NCBI GenBank assembly: GCA_040285745.1
Contig: JAUFOR010000001.1
Coordinates: 868,001 to 932,000 of the forward strand
Direction of reading: 5' to 3'
Origin: Barthelona sp. PCE
Lineage: Eukaryota; Metamonada: BaSk clade
Length of the DNA stretch: 64,000 nucleotides
The translations under genes and the position numbers were made by a program. The first letter of the stretch is position 1. Every line of letters begins with the position of its first letter. This document shows, one piece after another, positions 57,022-64,000 of this stretch. Under the pieces are notes generated by a model, which saw nothing but the letters and a program-made list of their open reading frames with translations, was not told where the DNA came from and did not search any database.

Positions 57022-57408
57022 TTACCTAATCATATTATATAAACGTAACCCAAATTTAAGCACTGTTTCCCACCAATCCCATGCCTTCTGATCTGTTTGT
57101 GAACTGTTCCTAATGCATAACAAATTCAAAAAGGTTATAAAGAACAAAAACAAAGTTTTTTTGAGCAGAGACAAAATAGTTCTTCTAGATGTTAGCGCGG
57201 GTGCTTTTTGTTGTGAGATGTTCAGTATAAGCAAATAATAGCCACAAAATGGTTGTACGAGGAAAAAATACAAGAGCAGGCAAATTGCGAAAACGCTAAA
57301 AATTGCAGTACCCAGTGGCGCGTTTGCAAATATAACCCCCCAAAAGAAACCTATTCCAAAACAAAGAAGAAACACTGTTTTTGAATTTCTCCGCCCTTTT
57401 CGTGTCAT
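57022..57408 (-). CDS. Small membrane protein, family unknown
   Basis: 128 residues with a basic start (MTRKGRRNSK) and three to four hydrophobic helices (about 11-70 and 85-105). The tail is polar with a WDWWE cluster. There is no recognised family. It is divergent from the PP2A regulatory gene, so the frame is at least free-standing. A Golgi or ER membrane role is a guess. Confidence 0.55.
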   Translation of the reverse strand: MTRKGRRNSKTVFLLCFGIGFFWGVIFANAPLGTAIFSVFAICLLLYFFLVQPFCGYYLLILNISQQKAPALTSRRTILSLLKKTLFLFFITFLNLLCIRNSSQTDQKAWDWWETVLKFGLRLYNMIR

Positions 57409-57573
57409 AGGTCTATCCGCAAGCAGAAGAACTGTACACTTTACATGTTAAACATAGATACAAGCAACCTAGGAGGATTTACTAGCTTTACACCTCAAGC
57501 GAAAACTTTGCTTTCATCTTTGTTCTTTCAATTCATTACCCAAACAGAAACCCAGTCGTTCATACAGACTACA

Positions 57574-59112
57574 ATGTCAGATCTGGAAAAAGGTAAAAGA
57601 ATTCAAACATCTAGCAACTCTTTTATACTCACACCACCTACTTCACCACAGAGACCCCACGTCAGTCTGGATCAGGTTGCACGTAAGCTGTACCCTGAGA
57701 GCCCAATCAGAAAGAGAAGCAACCTATCAATGTCAGACAATACAGATGTAGGTGCGGGCATATCAGCAAAACTACTCGGTGCCGAAGATTCCCCACTGAA
57801 GCCTGAAGGGATGCTCAAGTGCTTTCCTCGTGAGGCTGTTCTTGAGGATGACCTTGTTACAGAAGTCACAGGGTTTGTTGAGCTGGTTGAAGCAAGTGCC
57901 ATTGATGGCCTTATCTCTGTTGAGATTGCGCAGGAGGTTTTCACTGACTACCTTGAGCTCCCAGGATGGATTGCACACGGTCTTTCTGGTCTGAAGAAAA
58001 AATTAAACGACACAACGATCCCATCACGTGAGTTTTTAGAATTCTGCACTTCGCTCGTACAGTACGTAGATGAGCCTAACGATCGTTTCTTCTACACATT
58101 GCTCACAGGCGGAAGTAGAAGGCACCTGATGCAGCTTTTCAAAGAGTCCAGACTGGACGAGGTAGTGCTTTTGGAGCCTAAAAAGCTTCTTCCGTTCATG
58201 TTTGGGCTTGTCAAGAACCACGTAGGGCTCGATTTCCTGCAGGGAACGATGGAATTCCAATCAAAATACGCATGGACCATCATTGTCCGGATCTTCCTGG
58301 AATTGGGTAATAGCAGCAAAGGATTGGTCAGGGGTTTGTCTTTGCGCGACTTTAGGCGGCGACCGGACTTCCTTTCGGTCTGCCATGATGTAGATCGCGT
58401 AGACGACATCAACAAGATAACGGAGTTCTTTAACTATGAGCACTTTTACGTGTTGTACTGTAAGTTCTGGGAGCTGGACACCCGAAAGAAGTTCAAGCTC
58501 ACAAAGGTTGACTTCAAATCGTTTGAGTCTTTCACCCTCAGTGACATGCTGGTCAATCGCATATTTAGACAAGAGCTCTTCCCGTTCGGTTCTTTCTCTG
58601 AGCTTGAAACCTTTTATTTCACCGAAGAGGCACTCAAGCAACATGATTACAACCCCAATGCCAAACATACCGAAATGCACTACAGTGATTGGTGCTACTT
58701 TTTCCTGATGTACAACAACTCCAATTGTCCCATCGCAAAGCGGTTCTTCTTCAACGCCCTCGATGTCGAGGGGTACGACAGACTCATTACAATGTCCCTA
58801 CAGGCTTTGTGGCGTGATTTGTCAAACAAAATCGCAGATTTTCTTGGTGAGCAGGTGCATTTCCAGGATGTGCTCTGTCAGGCATACGACATGCTTGGAA
58901 TCCATGAGGAGCGGAGCCACCTGACAGTGGAAGACATCGTCGACCACCCATACGGTGGTGACGTCTTGTCTTTTTTTTACAGTGCGAACAAATTCGTTGA
59001 TTTCGAGTGTCAAGACCCTATTAGACAGCGTCTGAACAGCGAGGACAGCGATTGGACACACTACTGCAGGATTGAATACGAACGCCTGGCTGCAGAGGAA
59101 GAATCAAATTAG
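57574..59112 (+). CDS. PP2A regulatory subunit B''
   Basis: 512 residues from the ATG at 57574 (MSDLEKGKRIQ); a further ATG at 57445 adds 43 codons of no clear similarity. The C-terminal 400 residues follow PPP2R3: DRFFYTLLTGGSRR, a RIFLELG segment, FLSVCHDVD, FNYEHFYVLYCKFWELDT, TEMHYSDWCYFFLMYNNSN and FNALDVEGYDRL with degenerate EF-hand-like loops. This subunit directs PP2A to substrates in response to calcium in animals; whether the loops here bind calcium cannot be judged. Convergent with the AMPK gamma gene, 20 bases between stops. Confidence 0.85.
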   Translation: MSDLEKGKRIQTSSNSFILTPPTSPQRPHVSLDQVARKLYPESPIRKRSNLSMSDNTDVGAGISAKLLGAEDSPLKPEGMLKCFPREAVLEDDLVTEVTGFVELVEASAIDGLISVEIAQEVFTDYLELPGWIAHGLSGLKKKLNDTTIPSREFLEFCTSLVQYVDEPNDRFFYTLLTGGSRRHLMQLFKESRLDEVVLLEPKKLLPFMFGLVKNHVGLDFLQGTMEFQSKYAWTIIVRIFLELGNSSKGLVRGLSLRDFRRRPDFLSVCHDVDRVDDINKITEFFNYEHFYVLYCKFWELDTRKKFKLTKVDFKSFESFTLSDMLVNRIFRQELFPFGSFSELETFYFTEEALKQHDYNPNAKHTEMHYSDWCYFFLMYNNSNCPIAKRFFFNALDVEGYDRLITMSLQALWRDLSNKIADFLGEQVHFQDVLCQAYDMLGIHEERSHLTVEDIVDHPYGGDVLSFFYSANKFVDFECQDPIRQRLNSEDSDWTHYCRIEYERLAAEEESN

Positions 59113-59132
59113 TAAAAAAGGTTTTTACTCAA

Positions 59133-60104
59133 CTAATCAACAAAGTATCCCATGATATCTGAGACTGTGATCAGCTTATGGATAGTACCGTCAGCCTTGA
59201 GCATAACAACGCGGTGAATTCTCTGTTTCGCAATAATTGACATAGCTTCCTCCAGTGTGGCAGTCTGCTCAATAACAACGAGACCCTCGTCGCTATCCAC
59301 CCTGAAGCTTAGGAGATCGTCTACCGTTAAGTTTGTGCTGTGAATCTCCTTAGAGCGATAGAAAAAGAGCAAAAGTGAACTTTTGGACACCAACTCAATT
59401 ACACAACCATTTCCGTCAACAACAGGAAGTACAGAAATGCGCTTGTCGATAAAGAGCTTCATTGTATCAATTAAAAGGTCCTCACACCGAATAGAGATAA
59501 TATCTTGCGCTACGGTTCCGATCGGTAAAGAATCCAGCAATTGCGCAAGTATTTCTCCTCTACGTCGGTATTTTGACACAAGGAACCTGATGATACGCCT
59601 GTGGCTGATGATATGCAAGACATTATCCTTATTCTTTGATAGGACAGGAAGCCTGTGCTTCTTGTTGGTCTCTAGAGTGATTAAACTATCAAATAGTGTC
59701 GTGTCAGGGAGGGCGTGGAAGATATCGTTTGCTTGCGCAAGGTTCTCACCAATAACAGCCCTCCGCAGCCCATCATGCCAACTGCACTCATCTGTGATTG
59801 CGTCAAACGCTATGATAGCCACCTTTATAATGTCTGTAATGGTGCACATGGCCTGGATACGTGATTCCATACTGTTCCAAATGGGAGCAGAGCTAAGTTC
59901 ATTCTCACCTAGGGCAAAAACAACGTCTAAGTAACTTAAATTGCTGTCCAAGACGATAACCTTGCCTGAGTCGGGGATAAGATCGAAAGTTGTGTACCCG
60001 CGAAGGAATTTTTGAATTGGTTTCCTATCATCAGTTTCTCGATGCTCTGTGGTAGGAGCATCCTCGTCGCTGCTGTAACCCAGTTGGAGGTCGGGTTGTG
60101 GCAT
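59133..60104 (-). CDS. AMPK/SNF1 gamma subunit-like (four CBS motifs)
   Basis: 323 residues from the ATG at 60104 (MPQPDLQLGYSS). Two CBS pairs run about 60-185 and 200-323. Signatures include AMCTITDIIKVAI, KKHRLPVLSKNKDNVLHIISHRRIIRFL (gamma-type), KRISVLPVVDGNGCVIEL and QRIHRVVMLKADGTIHKLITVSDIMGYFVD. Gamma subunits bind AMP, ADP or ATP and regulate the AMPK heterotrimer. The 30-residue acidic N-terminus is short compared with animal gamma2/3. A lone CBS-pair protein is the minor alternative. The ORF extends to 60149, but that leader is excluded. Confidence 0.85.
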   Translation of the reverse strand: MPQPDLQLGYSSDEDAPTTEHRETDDRKPIQKFLRGYTTFDLIPDSGKVIVLDSNLSYLDVVFALGENELSSAPIWNSMESRIQAMCTITDIIKVAIIAFDAITDECSWHDGLRRAVIGENLAQANDIFHALPDTTLFDSLITLETNKKHRLPVLSKNKDNVLHIISHRRIIRFLVSKYRRRGEILAQLLDSLPIGTVAQDIISIRCEDLLIDTMKLFIDKRISVLPVVDGNGCVIELVSKSSLLLFFYRSKEIHSTNLTVDDLLSFRVDSDEGLVVIEQTATLEEAMSIIAKQRIHRVVMLKADGTIHKLITVSDIMGYFVD

Positions 60105-60179
60105 CGTGCAAATTCGTAACCCTCGAAATAAAAGAAAGAAAGAAAGCAAAAGCGAAGAACTGTTTCTTTCCTTTCACAT

Positions 60180-62006
60180 ATGGGCAAAAATACATCTTTT
60201 TCGAAAAAACGTACTGCAGAAAACACCATCAGTCAAACTGACTCTGGCTCTCTGCCACACAAAAAATTGCAAAAAACTGAAGACCTCAATGACACAACTT
60301 TTTTTGAGTCTTTCACCAACGATGGGTATGAATTTTTCGACGTAGACGAACAAGAACTCAACGATTTCCTTGTACAGGAAGTAGATGTTAATTCTGAAGA
60401 GTATATGCGTCTTGTGGGTTCAGCACCAAGTGAATCTGTGCATGTTGAGCAAGATGAGGCCGAAACCGCATCGTTTTCTGTGTCAACAGTGTATCCAGCA
60501 AACACTACCCCATCTCCCAGTGCCGTTTCTGCCTGGGAGTGCTGTGAGTTACATAACTCCCTCATATATTCGCTTGAGGAGAACGGATTCCCTTCCCCAC
60601 TAACTATTCAGACTGAAGTCGTGCCTTATTTAACACTTGGCAGAAATGTTATTATTTCATCACCAACCGGAAGTGGAAAAACGCTGAGTTTTGTACTACC
60701 GGTGCTTAATAGAATCCTGGGCGCTTCTCTTAGTGAGAAATCCCCCTACACCTTGATTGTGGCTCCAACGAGAGAGTTGGCAAAGCAGATCGGTCAGGTT
60801 GTTAATCTCTTCAAAAACGCAGTGAAGAGGCTCCACACGCTCGTCCTTGTGGGTGGAATGTCCATTCAGAAGCAGGAACGCGTCTTACGCAAACTTCCAC
60901 ACGTTGTCATCGGAACCCCTGGTCGAATCATGGACTGCATGTCACGTGGCATCCTAGATATCAGCGAGACCAAGTTTCTCATTTGCGATGAAATCGACAA
61001 AACGCTGAAGCAAAACGACACAGATCCGATCTTTACCGGATTCAACATCAACGGTCAGATAGCCCTCTGTTCCGCAACTGCACTCTTTAATGACGGCCAG
61101 ATGTCTGTTTTCTGTGAGCGCTTTGGCCGTAAGCCGAAGGATTTCAAGGTTTTTGACATCCAAGATGCTGAAATTGTCAGCGCAGATGTAACACTTTTAC
61201 AAGTACGTCTCCAAGACGGCTCTTTTTACTGCCGTGCTCGGTATTTATATGCGCTGCTGCAGGAGTTAGAAACAAACAGCAAAATTATCGTCTTTGTTAA
61301 TGTCATCGATACCGCAAACAAGCTTGCTCGTGTGCTTTCCATTTTGGGCATGACTACGCACGTGCTTCACGCAAAGCAGAAGCAGAAGCAGCGATTTCAG
61401 GTTATTGAAAATTTTGAGAAGAAAAACGGTATCCTTGTTACCACAGATGTTGCATGTCGCGGTATTGATCTCCCGTTTGTCGAAAATGTAATCCATTTTC
61501 ACGTTCCTCGCAGCAGTGAAATCCTGGTGCATAGAAGTGGACGTACAGGAAGAGCCGGTAAGAAGGGATGCGCACACTTGCTTTTCTCAAACAATGATAG
61601 AGGCGCTTGGGCTGCAATCAAGGATGATCTAGAGACCACAGTGATGAACAGAACGCTCTCTACATCTTTATTGTTGAGTACTCAGGAAATTGTGGCGGAA
61701 GCTATCGAGGTTGAAGCCACAGAGCACAGGACAATGAAAGCCGCCACCAAAGATGGCCGAACTCAGCGGATGATGAAAGCTCTTGACTATGCGGATGAAG
61801 ATATTGCAGAGCTCAATGTTGACCTTCAAAAGACGCGTAAAGAACGCAAAAAGATCAATGTGAAGAAGAAGAAGGTGATGGAGCAGGCATTGGCGCACAA
61901 GGGGAAGAAGACAAAAGGTTTTATTGTCGGAAGACCAGAAGTAATGAAGAAGAATACAAAGAACACCCTTGTTGTTAAGAAGCGTCGCTTTGGCTCAGGA
62001 TTATAA
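60180..62006 (+). CDS. DEAD-box-family RNA helicase with DEID motif II, Mak5/DDX24-like
   Basis: 608 residues. An acidic 120-residue N-terminus precedes the helicase core: Q-motif-like PLTIQTEVVP, motif I SPTGSGKT, Ia PTRELAKQI, GTPGRI, motif II DEID (60987-60998) in place of DEAD, motif III SAT, motif V VTTDVACRGIDLP and motif VI HRSGRTGRAG. The basic tail KGKKTKGFIVGRPE...VVKKRRFGSGL suggests nucleolar action. The second half (QRFQVIENFE, VIHFHVP) resembles Mak5/DDX24, which act in 60S ribosome assembly. The Mak5 name is tentative; helicase identity is not. Confidence 0.85.
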   Translation: MGKNTSFSKKRTAENTISQTDSGSLPHKKLQKTEDLNDTTFFESFTNDGYEFFDVDEQELNDFLVQEVDVNSEEYMRLVGSAPSESVHVEQDEAETASFSVSTVYPANTTPSPSAVSAWECCELHNSLIYSLEENGFPSPLTIQTEVVPYLTLGRNVIISSPTGSGKTLSFVLPVLNRILGASLSEKSPYTLIVAPTRELAKQIGQVVNLFKNAVKRLHTLVLVGGMSIQKQERVLRKLPHVVIGTPGRIMDCMSRGILDISETKFLICDEIDKTLKQNDTDPIFTGFNINGQIALCSATALFNDGQMSVFCERFGRKPKDFKVFDIQDAEIVSADVTLLQVRLQDGSFYCRARYLYALLQELETNSKIIVFVNVIDTANKLARVLSILGMTTHVLHAKQKQKQRFQVIENFEKKNGILVTTDVACRGIDLPFVENVIHFHVPRSSEILVHRSGRTGRAGKKGCAHLLFSNNDRGAWAAIKDDLETTVMNRTLSTSLLLSTQEIVAEAIEVEATEHRTMKAATKDGRTQRMMKALDYADEDIAELNVDLQKTRKERKKINVKKKKVMEQALAHKGKKTKGFIVGRPEVMKKNTKNTLVVKKRRFGSGL

Positions 62007-62043
62007 TCGACTGAATAAACATACACTTAAGTTATTTTTTTTT

Positions 62044-63330
62044 TCAATCTTTTCTTGGCGACCAACGCACATTAAACTCCGGCAAACGCACACTCTGTGT
62101 GTTATTGTTGTGGAACTGCGTCTGCTCATCCTTATCATTGTCATCTTCCATTGTTGTAATAAGGGGGTTAACCTTCAACGACTCAAGGTACTGTTGCTTC
62201 AAAGGCATATCATCTACAACGCCAAAAAGCGACAGCATGTTTGACTGCCTAATGCGGGGGAACTCGGGGAGACGCACAGTCTTTATGGAAGGCGGCTGCA
62301 ATTTAACATTGCGTTTTAAAAAAGATGGGGTTACCGCTTCTTCATCAGAATCATGAATTGCTCTTAATGGTGTGACCGACTCCTGTGGAGCTTTTGAAGT
62401 GGGTTTGCTCACAACTGCGGGCGTACTCTCAATGATTGCATCACGGTTCCAATCGTAAAGAAGCCCAAATTTTGATATCTTATCAACAACAACCCCCAGC
62501 TGACGAGCCCTCTGAAGGAACTTCTTTCGCTGTGGGTGCTGCATGTCATCGTCTGAACAGCATTGAACCATTTTTGAGACACCATCCTTATGAAACCTGA
62601 ACGTGATCGATCCATACACAGCGAGAGCGTACAGAGACATCAGAATCCTGCGCAAGCTACTGATTCCCACGCCAATAAGGGCCACCGACCCTGATGTATC
62701 GTCTATCCGCTCCGGAAACGGGTCTTTTATGAAAAGAGCCGATAGTTGAATGTCCATGACACAGTTCGTCAACACCGAGAGAATAATCCAGCTCAAGGTG
62801 ATACGTGGAACTGTCTGTGGGACACCCTTTGCGTGGTTTATCAGTGCAAACTGTCTGCCTTCATCCCCACTTTGGTTCGGTGAAACAAGAATACCTCCCA
62901 CGTTCTCTATAAGGGTTCTCCATCCGACAGGGAATGAGGAGTCCGCATAGAACACGCATTCCTTAAATAGATCTTCCCTGACCTGCATGGATCTAGATAA
63001 AAAGAGTGAATTGAAGTAGGAAAAGGAGAATGGCGTCTTAAGGTAACTGAATGAGTGTGCCACGGCAATTATATTGCCAGTGATGGTTTTGATATCACCT
63101 GTTTCATTATACTTGTGTAAAAAATCAATACTAACAAACTTATCACATTCTGAACCACTCTGAAGGTAACAATCAAGAGAATTCCCTATGTATACACCTC
63201 TGCTTCGCCCAAAATCATTAATATTAATTCCAACACGAACAACCCTAAAAAAATCACGCAATGTTGATGTGTGTGCATAGATGTCATTCGGACACTGAAA
63301 GAACATCAATGTGCGATTATCTGAAGACAT
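62044..63330 (-). CDS. BRCT-domain protein
   Basis: 428 residues. At least one BRCT-like domain lies about 115-205: LFKECVFYADSSFPVGWRTLIENVGGILV, then GVPQTVPRITLSWIILSVLTN, with the tryptophan of the final BRCT helix. An earlier segment (about 25-75: GVYIGNSL, VSIDFLHKY) could be another divergent BRCT. The C-terminal 130 residues are polar, with two repeats of SVRLPEF/TVRLPEF, likely docking or phosphorylation sites. DNA damage or replication checkpoint roles are usual for such proteins; the exact family (TopBP1, XRCC1, PTIP and others) is not determined. Confidence 0.6.
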   Translation of the reverse strand: MSSDNRTLMFFQCPNDIYAHTSTLRDFFRVVRVGININDFGRSRGVYIGNSLDCYLQSGSECDKFVSIDFLHKYNETGDIKTITGNIIAVAHSFSYLKTPFSFSYFNSLFLSRSMQVREDLFKECVFYADSSFPVGWRTLIENVGGILVSPNQSGDEGRQFALINHAKGVPQTVPRITLSWIILSVLTNCVMDIQLSALFIKDPFPERIDDTSGSVALIGVGISSLRRILMSLYALAVYGSITFRFHKDGVSKMVQCCSDDDMQHPQRKKFLQRARQLGVVVDKISKFGLLYDWNRDAIIESTPAVVSKPTSKAPQESVTPLRAIHDSDEEAVTPSFLKRNVKLQPPSIKTVRLPEFPRIRQSNMLSLFGVVDDMPLKQQYLESLKVNPLITTMEDDNDKDEQTQFHNNNTQSVRLPEFNVRWSPRKD

Positions 63331-63427
63331 TAAAGTACCTGAAAAAATGAAATGGTTGATAACGTTGAATGCAAGATAAAAATCTGTAATTTTCGTTTTC
63401 GCTTCAAAAAGTTTTGATTTTGTTTTG

Positions 63428-63778
63428 TTAAACCCATAATTTCTTCATCAATCGATGATAAATGCAATACATAACGAGTAACAAAAAAATCCATTCATAA
63501 GCTTGTTCAAGCTCTTTATCTTTTCTAATGAGGTGACATGTGGGTTTGATTGCGCTAAAACAGATAAGTAATAAGAAAAATCGAGAGTTCCAAAAAAACC
63601 TATGAATAACGCTACAGAGAAGTAATAGCTCTTCTTTATCTGCCGACAATGCAATAATATGCAACTTAATGCACGGTATTCCAAAGTAAAGGCATTTAAA
63701 ACTAGAGGTACCACAACCGGCTTAACAGCAAATCAGACTTAATTTTCTGATCTCAAAGTTATTATCCCCCAATACCAT
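63428..63778 (-). pseudogene. Small membrane protein gene, interrupted by in-frame TAA or mini-intron
   Basis: An ATG at 63778 opens a frame (MVLGDNNFEIRKLSLICC) closed by TAA at 63722-63724. The same frame then remains open for 98 more codons and encodes a good small-membrane-protein pattern: ADKEELLLLCSVIH, two hydrophobic helices and LIRKDKELEQAYEW, ending MKKLWV. A 25-base GT...AG segment covers the TAA (63700-63726 region), but removing it moves to a different frame with a less balanced sequence. It may be a pseudogene, a gene with a non-ATG start further in, or a sequencing error. No family is recognised. Confidence 0.3.
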
Positions 63779-63892
63779 TTTTTCTTCAGTTCCCATGTGA
63801 TTCAGGAACCTTACAAAGCAGAACTCTTTGAGAATTCTGCTGTACAACTGTTATATTCATTATCTCTTATTCCTAAGTCACATTGGGTCAAA

Positions 63893-64000
63893 ATGTCTTT
63901 GAATATGGGTCCACTCGACTCTTTGGTAGAAAATTACCTTAGTTGTCGTGCACCTGATGCGGTAACTGCTTTCCAAAAAGCAACAAAGCATAACATCTCA
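63893..64000 (+). CDS. Start of a gene continuing beyond the window
   Basis: ATG at 63893 with 36 open codons to the right edge (MSLNMGPLDSLVENYLSC and on). The pattern LDSLVENYLSCRAPDAVTAF looks like a LisH-type helix pair, found at the N-terminus of several WD40 and E3-complex proteins. Too short for a family call. The upstream 63779-63892 is an AT-rich divergent spacer. Confidence 0.55.
   Translation, partial: MSLNMGPLDSLVENYLSCRAPDAVTAFQKATKHNIS

Noticed and set aside
1-64000. CRISPR array, bacterial operon signals or viral genome
   Set aside because: No spaced direct repeats, no Shine-Dalgarno pattern, and gene content is eukaryotic.
1-64000. Trichomonad-type initiator (TCA-Y-W) before every gene
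   Set aside because: Some starts have such a motif within 30 bases (for example the IFT80 and helicase genes), but others, including formin and NMNAT, do not, so it is not a safe guide.

Overview
This is nuclear DNA of a compact, flagellated, intron-poor eukaryote. The evidence is eukaryotic-only machinery (eIF2 beta, TAF9, a 20S proteasome beta2 subunit, an AMPK gamma subunit, a PP2A B'' subunit, a SNARE, a formin) and several ciliary proteins (CEP76, CC2D2A, IFT80, an RPGRIP1-like protein, a TTLL glutamylase). Genes sit on both strands, usually as single long ORFs with gaps of tens of bases, and some neighbouring stop codons overlap. Ornithine aminotransferase, formins and cilia in a nearly intronless genome suggest an anaerobic metamonad, perhaps parabasalid or fornicate-like. 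That placement is inference; no rRNA or tRNA is present to test it.

Layout. 1-10 kb: CCDC93-like (cut by the window edge), a STE11-type kinase, a PACS-like protein, a diaphanous-type formin, WDR55 and NMNAT. 10-20 kb: a large coiled-coil protein, TRM11, another coiled-coil protein, a PAP2/sphingolipid-synthase-like enzyme, a candidate structured RNA, a histone-fold protein, a SNARE and Snu23. 20-30 kb: a longin-type protein, CEP76 and CC2D2A tail to tail, and a tandem pair of membrane-protein paralogs of which one looks decayed.

31-37.1 kb is the outstanding feature: a tyrosine-recombinase (YR) retroelement. It encodes a gag-like protein and a large polyprotein with reverse transcriptase (YVDD), RNase H and a C-terminal tyrosine recombinase, and it carries split direct repeats in the order A1 - coding - B1 - A2 - B2. 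It sits inside an ABCA-like transporter gene. The 41 host codons before it and the 706 codons after it share one frame, joined at a 3-bp GGT found at both junctions, with no longer target duplication. Insertion therefore looks recent.

39-51 kb: a ubiquitin-like protein, an RPGRIP1-like protein, IFT80, a four-helix membrane protein, TAF9, eIF2 beta, a TTLL enzyme, an AAGAB-like protein, ZSWIM7/SWS1 and proteasome beta2. The last has a convincing 215-nt intron that joins two reading frames into the conserved propeptide. 51-64 kb: a UBR-box E3 ligase, acylphosphatase, ornithine aminotransferase, a small membrane protein, PP2A B'', AMPK gamma, a DEAD-box-type helicase, a BRCT protein, a possibly broken small gene, and the start of another gene at the right edge.

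Starts were placed at ATG codons. Family assignments come from reading the translated proteins; no database search was run.
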